From: Simiduia curdlanivorans
GTDB taxonomy: Bacteria > Pseudomonadota > Gammaproteobacteria > Pseudomonadales > Cellvibrionaceae
Reading direction: 5' to 3'
Length of the DNA: 64,000 nucleotides
Assembly: GCF_030409605.1 (NCBI RefSeq)
Contig: NZ_JAUFQG010000004.1
Location: 806,001 to 870,000, forward strand
In this document: positions 42,822 through 51,229 of the stretch, piece by piece
How the letters are laid out: the number at the start of each line of letters is the position of its first letter
How positions within the stretch are numbered: the stretch's first letter is position 1
Program-made: the position numbers and the translations under genes
Notes under the pieces: model-generated
Told to the model about the DNA's origin: nothing
The model's database searches: none
What the model saw: only the letters and a program-made list of their open reading frames with translations

Positions 42822-42897
42822 AACCTCAGTCTTATCAAAGAGCCTCAACCTAATCAAAGGACCTCAGCCTAATCAGTGAGTATCAACCTAATCAAGC
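42822..42897. repeat. Four degenerate 19-bp tandem repeats
   Basis: Four consecutive 19-base units share the pattern AxCCTCAxCCTAATCAAAG (42822-42840, 42841-42859, 42860-42878, 42879-42897). They lie in the gap between the DUF4265-like gene and a lipoprotein gene. All units keep the period exactly although individual bases vary. Confidence 0.8.
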
Positions 42898-42918
42898 GGT
42901 ATCGGTCAGTAAGCGACA

Positions 42919-43146
42919 TCAGCGGGAGCGACAGACATAGGAGCCCAGCTCGCGCTTGCGGCGCTCGCACTCTCGGCGTAAATTTTCGCAGGCGGTGGCT
43001 TTACCGGGCGCCGTGGGTTTCTTTTCCAGACAATAGTCATAGCGCTCAGACAGCTCGAAGTCCGACATTCGCTCAATCCGCGAGGGTTCACAGGCGACAA
43101 GTAATAGGGCCGTAGCGAGTAGAATAAGATGGGGAGCAGGGGTCAC
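42919..43146 (-). CDS. Small lipoprotein
   Basis: A 75-residue protein starts with GTG at 43146 and has a lipoprotein signal: hydrophobic stretch HLILLATALLLVAC with lipobox LVAC at about residues 16-19. The mature part is short and charged (ERMSDFELSERYDYCLEKKP, CENLRRECERRKRELGSYVC), with four further Cys that could form disulfides. No family recognised. It is monocistronic. Confidence 0.65.
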   Translation of the reverse strand: MTPAPHLILLATALLLVACEPSRIERMSDFELSERYDYCLEKKPTAPGKATACENLRRECERRKRELGSYVCRSR

Positions 43147-43283
43147 GGGTCAATCCGAACTGAAAAGAATGCCCCATTATACGTAGTTAGGCGACGTCCG
43201 CTAGATTAGCGAGCAGACGCACTTTGGCACATTTGTTCTAGTCGTTAACGCCAAAACCGCCAAACAGCGGCTTGGCGCGAGAC

Positions 43284-44006
43284 TTACGGCTTTTTACTGT
43301 GCAATTTAGCTTCGGCTTCATCCAAACTGATGTGGCGAATATCCAGCCCGCGCACCAAATAGATAACATGTTCGCAAATATTGCGCACATGATCGCCAAT
43401 TCGCTCCAGCGCGCGCAGCGCCCACAAAACGTTCATCACCCGAGAAATCTCGCGCGGGTCTTCCATCATGTAGGTAACCAGCTCGCGCATGGCAGTTTTA
43501 TATTCGCGGTCCACAAGCTTATCGGCTTCAACCACTTTCAGCGCTGCATCGGCGTCAAAGCGGGCAAAGGCATCCAAGCCCTGGTTCATCATGGCCGCCA
43601 CGCTCGCGCCGATATGACGAAGCTCGCTGGCGCCGCGGCTGTTAGTGCCGGCGCCCGATAACTCAATCGCCATCTTGGCCACTTTTTGCGCTTCGTCACC
43701 AATGCGCTCGAGATCGCGGATAGCCTTAATAACGGCTAACACTAAACGCAAATCCGAGGCTGCAGGTTGGCGCCTGGCTAGCACTAAGGTAGCCTGCTCA
43801 TCGAGTTCAAGTTCGAACTCATCCACTTTGTCTTCGTTAACAATTACTTTCTCGGCTAAGGCCGTGTCTCCGCTTTCGATGGCGGCAACGGCATCTGACA
43901 CCTGCTGTTCCACCAAGCCACCCATCTCTAACATTTGGGTGCGCAATGCTTCTAATTCAGCATTAAATTGACGAGAAATATGACGATCGAGATTTAATTT
44001 ATCCAC
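43284..44006 (-). CDS. phoU: PhoU, phosphate signalling regulator
   Basis: PhoU links the Pst transporter to PhoR and restrains Pho activation when phosphate is plentiful. The 240-residue protein consists of two PhoU repeats: each has an ExxxD-type metal-binding pattern (DAVAAIESGDTALAEKVIVNEDKVDEFELELDEQ and the second DREYKTAMRELVTYMMEDPREISRVMNVLWALRALERIGDHVRNICEHVIYLV). It begins with GTG at 44006, 14 bases after pstB, and is the last gene of the pst operon. Confidence 0.96.
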   Translation of the reverse strand: MDKLNLDRHISRQFNAELEALRTQMLEMGGLVEQQVSDAVAAIESGDTALAEKVIVNEDKVDEFELELDEQATLVLARRQPAASDLRLVLAVIKAIRDLERIGDEAQKVAKMAIELSGAGTNSRGASELRHIGASVAAMMNQGLDAFARFDADAALKVVEADKLVDREYKTAMRELVTYMMEDPREISRVMNVLWALRALERIGDHVRNICEHVIYLVRGLDIRHISLDEAEAKLHSKKP

Positions 44007-44019
44007 AGCTACTGCTCCA

Positions 44020-44835
44020 TCAGCCGAAGCGGCCGGTTATATAAGCTTCTGTTAAGGCGTGATCTGGGTTGGTGAAAACTTTTTCCGTTTCATTCACTTC
44101 AATCAGCTTACCCAAATGGAAATAAGCTGTGCGATGTGACACCCGCGCCGCTTGTTGCATCGAGTGAGTGACGATGGCGATGGTGAAGTTTTCACTCAAC
44201 TCCGCGATCAGCTCCTCAACTTTAGCCGTCGCAATGGGATCGAGCGCTGAACAGGGCTCATCCATTAAAATCACCTCGGGGCTAACGGCAATGGTGCGCG
44301 CAATACACAAGCGCTGCTGTTGGCCACCGGAAAGGCCCGTGCCAGGACCATGTAACCTATCCTTCACTTCATTCCACAAGCCCGCTTTGCGCAGTGAGGT
44401 TTCAACAATTTCGTCGAGTTCGGTGCGTCGTGTCGCAAGGCCATGCACTTTGGGGCCATAGGCAACGTTATCGTAAATGCTTTTTGGAAAGGGGTTGGGC
44501 TTTTGAAACACCATGCCCACGCGCGCGCGCAACGGCACTACATCCAAGCTTGGATCGTAGATATCTTGCGATTCCAACATCAGCTTACCCTGCACTCGAC
44601 AAATATCGATGGTGTCGTTCATGCGATTAAGGCAGCGTAAAAATGTCGATTTACCGCAGCCGGAAGGGCCTATCATCGCGATCACTTGGTTGCGGCCGAT
44701 ATCGAGATCGACACCAAATATCGCTTGCTTGTCGCCGTAGAAAACATCGACTCCACGCATAGACATTTTTGGATCATTTAAAAGCGGCTTTCCTACAGTG
44801 GTTTCATACTCGGCATTTTGTTCTGCAATATTCAT
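44020..44835 (-). CDS. pstB: PstB, phosphate ABC transporter ATPase
   Basis: PstB energises high-affinity phosphate uptake. Walker A GPSGCGKST, the signature LSGGQQQRLCIARTIA, Walker B VILMDEPCSALD and the switch His in VTHSMQQAARVSH are all present. I start at MNIAEQNAEYE (ATG 44835, 271 residues) because AAGAGTGA precedes it. In-frame ATGs at 44862 and 44904 exist; the latter would overlap pstA by 17 bases. The protein is cytoplasmic and pairs with PstA and PstC. Confidence 0.95.
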   Translation of the reverse strand: MNIAEQNAEYETTVGKPLLNDPKMSMRGVDVFYGDKQAIFGVDLDIGRNQVIAMIGPSGCGKSTFLRCLNRMNDTIDICRVQGKLMLESQDIYDPSLDVVPLRARVGMVFQKPNPFPKSIYDNVAYGPKVHGLATRRTELDEIVETSLRKAGLWNEVKDRLHGPGTGLSGGQQQRLCIARTIAVSPEVILMDEPCSALDPIATAKVEELIAELSENFTIAIVTHSMQQAARVSHRTAYFHLGKLIEVNETEKVFTNPDHALTEAYITGRFG

Positions 44836-44887
44836 TGTTTCACTCTTAACTACATGGGTCATGAGAAAGATTACATATCGCGCTGAA

Positions 44888-46171
44888 TTACCAGCGGCGT
44901 TCAAGTTTACGGCGCAACAATACCGCCAGAGTGTTCATTAGAAATAAGAAGCCTAACAACACCATAATAGCGGCTGAGGTCTTTTCAACAAAGGCGCGCT
45001 CTGGGCTATCGGCCCACAGATAAATTTGCACTGGTAGCGCGGTCGATGCATCCATAATGCCGCCCGGTACATCGACAACAAATGCCACCATGCCGATCAT
45101 CAACAGCGGTGCAGTTTCACCTAGCGCCTGCGCCATGCCAATGATGGTACCGGTTAACATACCCGGCATGGCGAGCGGCAATACGTGGTGCAAGACCACC
45201 TGCATTTTCGAGGCGCCAAGGCCAAGCGCCGCTTCGCGAATCGACGGCGGCACCGCTTTAATAGCCGCCCGGCTGGAAATGATAATCGTGGGCAGGGTCA
45301 TTAAGGTTAAAACTAAACCACCCACCAACGGGATGGAGCGCGGCATCTCGAAAAAATTGATGAAAATCGCCAAACCCAACAAGCCAAAAATAATGGAGGG
45401 CACCGCCGCCAAATTGTTGATATTTACCTCAATTAAATCGGTCCAGCGATTCTTCGGTGCATATTCCTCTAAGTAGATGGCCGCTGAAACGCCTATCGGA
45501 AACGACAAAAGCAGCGTGACTAACACGGTAAAAAATGAACCGGCGGCCGCGCCTAAAATACCTGCCATTTCGGGCTCGCGCGAATCACCGCTGGTAAAAA
45601 AAGTGGTGTTAAAGGAAGTGCGCAAAGCCTGCTTTTCTATTAGCCCATTTAACCAAGCTAGCTGTTGCTCACTCAGGCGCCCGGTGAAGGCTTCTGAACC
45701 GTCGTCGCTACGGCTTTTGAACCAGGTGTCTACGTCATCGTCGGCTAACAACCAAAACCCTTGCGTGCTGTTAATCAGCTCTGGGTTGGCTTTCAGCGTG
45801 TCTCGCAAACTGTAGCTGGCGCCGCTACTAATTAGTGCGGTCGCGGCTCGCTTCTCTCGACGATCAGTAATATTTAGCTCTTGATATAACGAGCGCTTTA
45901 TTTGACCGTCGAAATCGGCCATTAGATAAACGTCTTTCGCTGCCAAGTCGGTAAGACCTAGGTCTTGCGCATTCAGATCTACAGACAAATAAATTTCCGT
46001 GGACAGAAAGCCTTTATAGCCCTTGCCAATAATATCGGTAAATAGAACCACCAGACAGGTTAAACCAAACAGCACAGACGCTATGCCGTACCAGCGGAAA
46101 CGTTTTTCGGAGCGATAGCGCTTGGCTAGGTTCCGATTAACAATATCGATGGTTGATTCACTTTTACTCAT
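44888..46171 (-). CDS. pstA: PstA, phosphate ABC transporter permease (long form)
   Basis: A 427-residue permease, longer than E. coli PstA (about 296). The extra N-terminal part has one membrane segment near residues 28-50 followed by a periplasmic domain (DUF3333-like) to about 190. The core has five or six helices and the permease EAA-type loop SRAAIKAVPPSIREAALGLGASKMQVVLHHVLPLAMPG. It overlaps pstC by 8 bases. Confidence 0.94.
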   Translation of the reverse strand: MSKSESTIDIVNRNLAKRYRSEKRFRWYGIASVLFGLTCLVVLFTDIIGKGYKGFLSTEIYLSVDLNAQDLGLTDLAAKDVYLMADFDGQIKRSLYQELNITDRREKRAATALISSGASYSLRDTLKANPELINSTQGFWLLADDDVDTWFKSRSDDGSEAFTGRLSEQQLAWLNGLIEKQALRTSFNTTFFTSGDSREPEMAGILGAAAGSFFTVLVTLLLSFPIGVSAAIYLEEYAPKNRWTDLIEVNINNLAAVPSIIFGLLGLAIFINFFEMPRSIPLVGGLVLTLMTLPTIIISSRAAIKAVPPSIREAALGLGASKMQVVLHHVLPLAMPGMLTGTIIGMAQALGETAPLLMIGMVAFVVDVPGGIMDASTALPVQIYLWADSPERAFVEKTSAAIMVLLGFLFLMNTLAVLLRRKLERRW

Positions 46172-47561
46172 ATTGTTCTCGGTATTTTTTCACAACGTGG
46201 AGCGCAACAAAATTTAACGCTAAAGTTGTTACAAAGAGCATCAATCCCAGTGCGAATGCCGCTAGGGTTTTTGGACTATCAAATTCTTGGTCACCCACAA
46301 GCAGAGTAACAATTTGCACTGTGACTGTGGTGACGGATTCGAGTGGGTTAGCGGTAAGTTTTGCCGCCAATCCCGCCGCCATGACCACAATCATGGTTTC
46401 GCCAATGGCGCGCGACACAGCTAGCAGAATACCGCCCACCACGCCGGGCAATGCCGCTGGTAGGACTACTTTTTTTATGGTTTCAGAGTGGGTGGCACCC
46501 AGCGCCAGAGAGCCATCTCTAAGCGATTGCGGCACGGCGGTAATAACGTCGTCAGCAAGGGAGGAAATAAAGGGAATGATCATGACCCCCATCACCAAAC
46601 CAGCGGCTAGCGCGCTTTCACTCGAGGCCGAAAAGCCCAAACTAAAACCGGCATCGCGTACCATCGGCGCAACGGTAAGGGCGGCGAAAAAACCGTACAC
46701 CACAGTTGGAATACCGGCCAGAATTTCCAGCATGGGTTTAACCACCAATCGGACGCTTTTGTTTGCGTATTCGGCTAAATAGATCGCAGCCATTAAGCCA
46801 ACCGGAACGGCAACCACCATAGCAATTAAAGAGATCAACATGGTACCGGCAAACAGCGGCACGGAACCGAAGGCGCCAGAGCTTCCAACTTGATCTTCTC
46901 GCATCGCCATTTGTGGACTCCACTGAGTGCCAAACAAGAATTCTACGGGCGAGATAGATTTAAAAAATTGCAGCGATTCAAACAGCACGCTTAATACGAT
47001 GCCAATGGTAGTAAAGATGGCTAGACACGAGCACAGCAACAGGGCGAAACTGAATGCCGCCTCTACTTTTTGGCGCGCGCGCAGGCTTGGCGAAACGCGA
47101 CTCCAGCCAAACAATAGGCCCAGAATGGCAATACTTAACAAGGTTCCTGTTAAAGCCAACTGGTTAATTCTTAAAATGCTTTTTAAGCTTTCCGCCGCAC
47201 TTAACATTTCTGCAGACTGGCCATCAGCGCTTAAGTGGCCTTGAGAAAGGTTGGTGATGGTATTAAGTAAAAGCCCGACATCTGAGCCTGAGAGATTTTG
47301 TTGTGTATCTGATAAGCGGTCTATCACTAGCCACTGAATAATTTGGCCATCGAGCAGTTGCCATAAGCCCAACACGATTAAGCACGGCAGCGCGCACCAA
47401 AGTGCCGTCAACATCCCATAATAAAATGGCAGTGATGCGAGGCGGCTGGTTCCACCAATAGCCTGCGATTGCAGTACCGACCGACCACGGCCCAAGACAA
47501 AGGCAAAGGCAAACAGGGCTAAAAGTATTGTCGCTAAGGTTAGAGGCTGCATAAATTTCAT
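46164..47561 (-). CDS. pstC: PstC, phosphate ABC transporter permease (long form)
   Basis: A 465-residue permease, again longer than E. coli PstC (about 319) owing to an extended N-terminus with extra membrane helices and a periplasmic loop (about residues 60-150). The EAA-like loop is DDVITAVPQSLRDGSLALGATHSETIKKVVLPAALPGVVGG. Long PstC/PstA pairs are common in marine gammaproteobacteria. A hairpin lies between pstS and this gene. Confidence 0.94.
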   Translation of the reverse strand: MKFMQPLTLATILLALFAFAFVLGRGRSVLQSQAIGGTSRLASLPFYYGMLTALWCALPCLIVLGLWQLLDGQIIQWLVIDRLSDTQQNLSGSDVGLLLNTITNLSQGHLSADGQSAEMLSAAESLKSILRINQLALTGTLLSIAILGLLFGWSRVSPSLRARQKVEAAFSFALLLCSCLAIFTTIGIVLSVLFESLQFFKSISPVEFLFGTQWSPQMAMREDQVGSSGAFGSVPLFAGTMLISLIAMVVAVPVGLMAAIYLAEYANKSVRLVVKPMLEILAGIPTVVYGFFAALTVAPMVRDAGFSLGFSASSESALAAGLVMGVMIIPFISSLADDVITAVPQSLRDGSLALGATHSETIKKVVLPAALPGVVGGILLAVSRAIGETMIVVMAAGLAAKLTANPLESVTTVTVQIVTLLVGDQEFDSPKTLAAFALGLMLFVTTLALNFVALHVVKKYREQYE

Positions 47562-47571
47562 TGTTCTCTAT

Positions 47572-47609
47572 AAAACAATCGTCAGGTACCGCTTAGTACC
47601 TGACGATTG
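47572..47609 (-). terminator. Stem-loop with T-run between pstS and pstC
   Basis: A perfect 14-bp stem (CAATCGTCAGGTAC / GTACCTGACGATTG) closes a 6-base loop, followed on the minus strand by TTTTA. It lies 23 bases after the pstS stop. Partial termination here would raise PstS over the membrane components; the hairpin could also stabilise the pstS 3' end. Confidence 0.85.
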
Positions 47610-47631
47610 GGTCGATCATTAGTAACAGCTG

Positions 47632-48672
47632 TTACAGGGTTTTCAAGCTTTTTACATCTGCAGCCATTTTGGTGCGCTTGTCTTTAGACATAGGGATCAT
47701 GCCTTTTTCAGTCAAGTAACCATCATCACCCCAGGCTTTTTCGCTGGTGAATTCAGCTAAGTACTCAGCCATACCAGGTACTACGCCGATGTGCGCCTTC
47801 TTCACGTAGAAGTACAAAGGACGCGAAATTGGGTAAGAGCCGTCGGCAATGGTATCAAAGGTAGGTTCTTTACCATCCACTTGAGCGGCCTTCACTTTAT
47901 CGCTGTTTTGGTCGAGGAAGCTAAAACCAAAGATACCCAAGGCATTGGGGTTGGCATTTAACTTTTGCACGATCAGGTTATCGTTTTCGCCCGCTTCGAT
48001 GTATGAACCATCTTCGCGAATATCATGACAGATGCTCTTGTACTTGTCTTTGTCGGCTTTTTCTAAAGCTTTCACCCAAACAAATGTCTGACAACCACCT
48101 TCCATTGCCATCTCCAAGAACGCATCGCGCGTACCAGACGTTGGTGGTGGGCCAAGTACTTCGATTTTATTCGCTGGTAACGCCGCGTTAACATCTTTCC
48201 AAGTTTTGTAGGGGTTGGGAATCAGTGCTTCACCGCCCTTAGGGTTGGGTACTGATTTAGCCAGCGCCAAAAACAAATCTTTGCGGGTAACGCTGAATGC
48301 AGGCGCGGCTTTGGCGTTTGCAATGACGATACCATCGTAGCCAATCAATACTTCAACAACATCCTTAACGTTGTTTTCAGCACACATGGCCAGCTCTGAA
48401 TCTTTGATGGCGCGCGAGGCGTTAGTCATATCGGGGAATTGCACACCGACACCGCTGCAGAATAACTTGAAGCCACCGCCGGTACCGGTAGATTCAACTT
48501 TTGGCGCCTTGAAGTTAGTGGAGCGGCCAAAGCGCTCGGCAACGGTGGTTGAGAAAGGGTATACGGTAGATGAACCAACGATGCTGATATGGTCGCGAGC
48601 AGCGGCTTGCGAGGTCATGGCAACGCCCATGGCGGTAGCGAGTAGGGCTGCTGTAGTAATAAGTTTGTTCAC
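47632..48672 (-). CDS. pstS: PstS, periplasmic phosphate-binding protein
   Basis: The high-affinity phosphate-binding protein of the Pst transporter. I start at the GTG at 48672, which has GGAG six bases upstream; the open frame extends 21 codons further without support. The 346-residue product has a signal peptide (NKLITTAALLATAMGVAMTSQAAA). Phosphate-site stretches include IVGSSTVYPFSTTVAERF and the SGTRDAFLEMA motif. It is the first gene of pstSCAB-phoU and is preceded by a four-unit Pho box. Confidence 0.95.
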   Translation of the reverse strand: MNKLITTAALLATAMGVAMTSQAAARDHISIVGSSTVYPFSTTVAERFGRSTNFKAPKVESTGTGGGFKLFCSGVGVQFPDMTNASRAIKDSELAMCAENNVKDVVEVLIGYDGIVIANAKAAPAFSVTRKDLFLALAKSVPNPKGGEALIPNPYKTWKDVNAALPANKIEVLGPPPTSGTRDAFLEMAMEGGCQTFVWVKALEKADKDKYKSICHDIREDGSYIEAGENDNLIVQKLNANPNALGIFGFSFLDQNSDKVKAAQVDGKEPTFDTIADGSYPISRPLYFYVKKAHIGVVPGMAEYLAEFTSEKAWGDDGYLTEKGMIPMSKDKRTKMAADVKSLKTL

Positions 48673-48728
48673 GGAATTCTCCAAATGGGACGTGGGTTTT
48701 GTGACGTCCGCTACTTTATGTAGCTTAG

Positions 48729-48768
48729 GTGACAATTATATGAAAGCGAGATGACAGTATTGTGACAA
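48729..48768 (-). promoter_or_regulatory. Four-unit tandem Pho box upstream of pstS
   Basis: On the minus strand four 7-bp units at an exact 11-bp period read TTGTCAC-AATA-CTGTCAT-CTCG-CTTTCAT-ATAA-TTGTCAC. That makes two abutting PhoB boxes, ending 57 bases before the pstS start. The site also lies about 75 bases upstream of the divergent dctQ start. Confidence 0.9.
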
Positions 48769-48841
48769 GTCGATGGCAAGTAGCTGGGGCCCCGTGTTAT
48801 GTATAATGCCAGCCAAAAAACCCTCAATAAGAAACAATAAG

Positions 48842-49366
48842 ATGGACTTTGCGACCCTTATCCAAACCCAGCGCCGCCTCTGCGCAATAACCAGTGCGCT
48901 CGGGCGAGCCGTAGCCTGGCTAACCCTGCTAATGGTGCTGCTGACCAGCTGCGTGGTGCTTTTACGCTACGGCTTCAATATTGGCAGCGTCGCATTACAG
49001 GAAAGTGTCACCTACTTGCATGGCATCGTGTTTCTGTTAGCCCTCGCCTATACCGCCGATACCGATCAGCACGTGCGTGTAGACATCTTCTACCGCCGCT
49101 TTAGCCCACGCACCCAAGCCTGGGTTAACTGTTTAGGCAGTTTGGTTTTCCTCCTGCCCTTCGCGGTTTACCTGCTTTGGGTAACTTGGCCATTCTTTGT
49201 CAACGCTTGGCACATTCGGGAGACCTCGGCCGAAGCGGCTGGCTTGCCCTTTGTTTATCTATTGAAGGGTCTACTGCCACTCGCGGCCGCCAGTTTGGTG
49301 TTGCAAGCCATCGGCCAGGTGCTCGGCCAATTAGGACATTTAGTAACGGGGGAGTTCGAATCATGA
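48842..49366 (+). CDS. dctQ: TRAP transporter small permease (DctQ)
   Basis: The small membrane subunit of a tripartite ATP-independent periplasmic transporter. From the ATG at 48842 it has 174 residues and four membrane helices, with the family's LLRYGFNIGSVALQESVTYLHGIVFLLALAYTADTDQHVRVDIFYRR stretch. A start at the ATG at 48806 is possible; neither has a strong ribosome-binding site. It overlaps dctM by 4 bases. Confidence 0.9.
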   Translation: MDFATLIQTQRRLCAITSALGRAVAWLTLLMVLLTSCVVLLRYGFNIGSVALQESVTYLHGIVFLLALAYTADTDQHVRVDIFYRRFSPRTQAWVNCLGSLVFLLPFAVYLLWVTWPFFVNAWHIRETSAEAAGLPFVYLLKGLLPLAAASLVLQAIGQVLGQLGHLVTGEFES

Positions 49367-50727
49367 TCGAATACCTGCCGTTATTTCTCTTTGCCGCGGT
49401 CTGTTTAGCCTTGATGCTAGGCTACCCAGTCGCCTTTACGCTGGCGGGTGTGGCACTCATATTTGCCGGACTGGGCATTTTATTGGGGCATTTTGAGCCC
49501 AACCTTTTATTGGCGCTACCGGACCGGCTCTACGGCACCCTAACCAACGTCACGCTCATTGCCGTGCCACTGTTCGTCTTTATGGGCGTCATGTTGGAGC
49601 GCTCTCGCCTCGCTGAGGACCTGCTTAACAATATGGCCCGCGCTTTCGGCCGGCTTCCGGGTGGCTTGGGTATTTCGGTTATTTTGGTGGGCACCTTGCT
49701 TGCCGCATCCACCGGTATCGTGGGTGCCACGGTGGTCACCATGGGGTTAATGTCCCTGCCCGCCATGCTCAAACGCGGCTATTCGCCCGAACTTGCCACC
49801 GGCACCATTTGTGCGACCGGAACACTTGGCCAGATTATTCCGCCCTCTATCGCTTTGGTGTTGCTGGGAGATGTCCTCAGCGGTGCTTACCAGCAGTCCC
49901 AACTGGCGCAGAGCATCTACAATTCCGAGCCGATCTCCGTGGGCGATCTGTTCATAGGTGCACTGGTACCCGGGTTATTACTGGTAGTTATGTACCTCGC
50001 CTACTTGATTTTTACCGCCTGGCGAGCGCCCAATTTAGCCCCCGCCGGCGATGATGAAAAACCGGAGTGGGGTGCTTTTTTATCGAGTTTAATCCCACCT
50101 ATCTTATTGATTTTATTGGTATTAGGCTCAATATTAAGCGGTGCTGCTACGCCTACAGAGGCGGCCGGCGTAGGCGCGCTAGGCGCGCTAGTGCTAGCAC
50201 TCTTTAAAGGCAAACTCAGCAAAGCCGTGCTTACCGATGTGGTGCAATCCAGCACCCGCATTACCGCCATGGTTTTTGCCATTCTCATTGGTGCCTCGCT
50301 TTTTTCCTTGGTGTTCAGGGGCTTAGGTGGTGAAACCTTGGTGCACCAGCTGTTCGACGGCCTGCCTGGCGGGGTTTTCACAGCCACACTCTTAGTGATG
50401 CTAGTGATTTTCCTGCTTGGCTTCATTCTCGACTTTATCGAGATCACCTTTGTGGTTGTGCCCATCATCGCGCCGGTGTTGTTCACCATGGGCGTAGACC
50501 CCTTATGGCTCGGCATCATGATCGCCATTAACTTACAAACCAGCTTTCTAACCCCACCTTTTGGCTTCGCCCTATTCTACCTGCGGGGTGTAGCGCCAGA
50601 TTCTGTCTCCACCGGGCAGATTTACCGTGGCGTGGTACCTTATATTGTGATCCAATTGTCGCTCCTTACGCTCCTAGCAATGAAACCGGAGATAGTAAGC
50701 TGGCTACCGGACCTGCTCCGCAACTAG
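49363..50727 (+). CDS. dctM: TRAP transporter large permease (DctM)
   Basis: The 454-residue large subunit that carries out Na+-coupled transport with DctQ and a binding protein. I start at the ATG at 49363 with GGGGGAG upstream; the open frame continues into dctQ in another phase but is not coding there. It has about eleven helices. DctM motifs include LGYPVAFTLAGVALIFAGLG, VPLFVFMGVMLERSRLAEDLL, ATGTLGQIIPPSIALVLLGD and FILDFIEITFVVVPIIAPVL. Its likely binding protein is encoded convergently at 51.2-52.4 kb. Confidence 0.94.
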   Translation: MIEYLPLFLFAAVCLALMLGYPVAFTLAGVALIFAGLGILLGHFEPNLLLALPDRLYGTLTNVTLIAVPLFVFMGVMLERSRLAEDLLNNMARAFGRLPGGLGISVILVGTLLAASTGIVGATVVTMGLMSLPAMLKRGYSPELATGTICATGTLGQIIPPSIALVLLGDVLSGAYQQSQLAQSIYNSEPISVGDLFIGALVPGLLLVVMYLAYLIFTAWRAPNLAPAGDDEKPEWGAFLSSLIPPILLILLVLGSILSGAATPTEAAGVGALGALVLALFKGKLSKAVLTDVVQSSTRITAMVFAILIGASLFSLVFRGLGGETLVHQLFDGLPGGVFTATLLVMLVIFLLGFILDFIEITFVVVPIIAPVLFTMGVDPLWLGIMIAINLQTSFLTPPFGFALFYLRGVAPDSVSTGQIYRGVVPYIVIQLSLLTLLAMKPEIVSWLPDLLRN

Positions 50728-50763
50728 CCAAAGCGCTGATGTATCTATAACGAGAAATAAATA

Positions 50764-51156
50764 ATGCAAAACGAAGACGAGAGCCCCACACCTAACGGCC
50801 AGCTAATGCTGCAAGCACTCACCCTACCGGCCGATACCAACCCCAGCGGCGATATCTACGGCGGCTGGCTAATGACCAAGATGGATCTAGCCGGCTCCGT
50901 TTCAGCCCAAGCCATAGCGGGCGGCAGAGTAACCACCGTGGCGGCCGGTTCTATGGTGTTTTTGCGGCCCGTGCCCGTTGGTGCCTGTGTAGGCTTTTAT
51001 GTAGATGTTGAAGAAGTGGGGCGCTCCTCCATTCGCACACTGGTGGAAGCTTGGATACTCGACCCACGCGGTGGCGAGGCACAAAAAATTACCGAAGGTG
51101 AATTTGTCTTTGTCGCCATCGATGGCAACGGTAGAACCCGCCCCATTCAAAAATAA
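50764..51156 (+). CDS. YciA-like acyl-CoA thioesterase (hotdog fold)
   Basis: The 130-residue protein is a hotdog-fold thioesterase of the YciA/BFIT-like type that hydrolyses acyl-CoA to free acid and CoA. PADTNPSGDIYGGWLMTKMDLAGSVSA carries the catalytic Asp/Gly-rich helix start, and VVAAGSMVFLRPVPVG-type sequence (TVAAGSMVFLRPVPVGACVGFYVDV) follows. It begins 36 bases after dctM and may be in the same transcript, which would suggest that the transported compound is metabolised through CoA esters; that is inference. Confidence 0.88.
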   Translation: MQNEDESPTPNGQLMLQALTLPADTNPSGDIYGGWLMTKMDLAGSVSAQAIAGGRVTTVAAGSMVFLRPVPVGACVGFYVDVEEVGRSSIRTLVEAWILDPRGGEAQKITEGEFVFVAIDGNGRTRPIQK

Positions 51157-51199
51157 GGTTAGCTATCTAGCCTTGCTAATACGATATAAGACCTAACGG

Positions 51200-51219
51200 A
51201 GAGGCCAGCACCGGCCTCT
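51200..51219. terminator. Short hairpin between convergent thioesterase and dctP genes
   Basis: AGAGGCC and GGCCTCT form a perfect 7-bp stem with a 6-base loop, placed between the two stop codons. No T-tract follows on either strand, so termination efficiency is doubtful. Confidence 0.4.
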
Positions 51220-51229
51220 AACATCGAAT

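Noticed and set aside
42822..42897. Iteron array of a replication origin
   Set aside because: No replication gene or DnaA boxes are near; the units are too degenerate to support this.
43249..43278. Hairpin after phoU as terminator
   Set aside because: Interrupted stem and no T-run on the minus strand.
49177..49362. Long version of dctM starting inside dctQ
   Set aside because: The extra N-terminus is a shadow of DctQ; the ATG at 49363 has a strong ribosome-binding site and the usual 4-base overlap.
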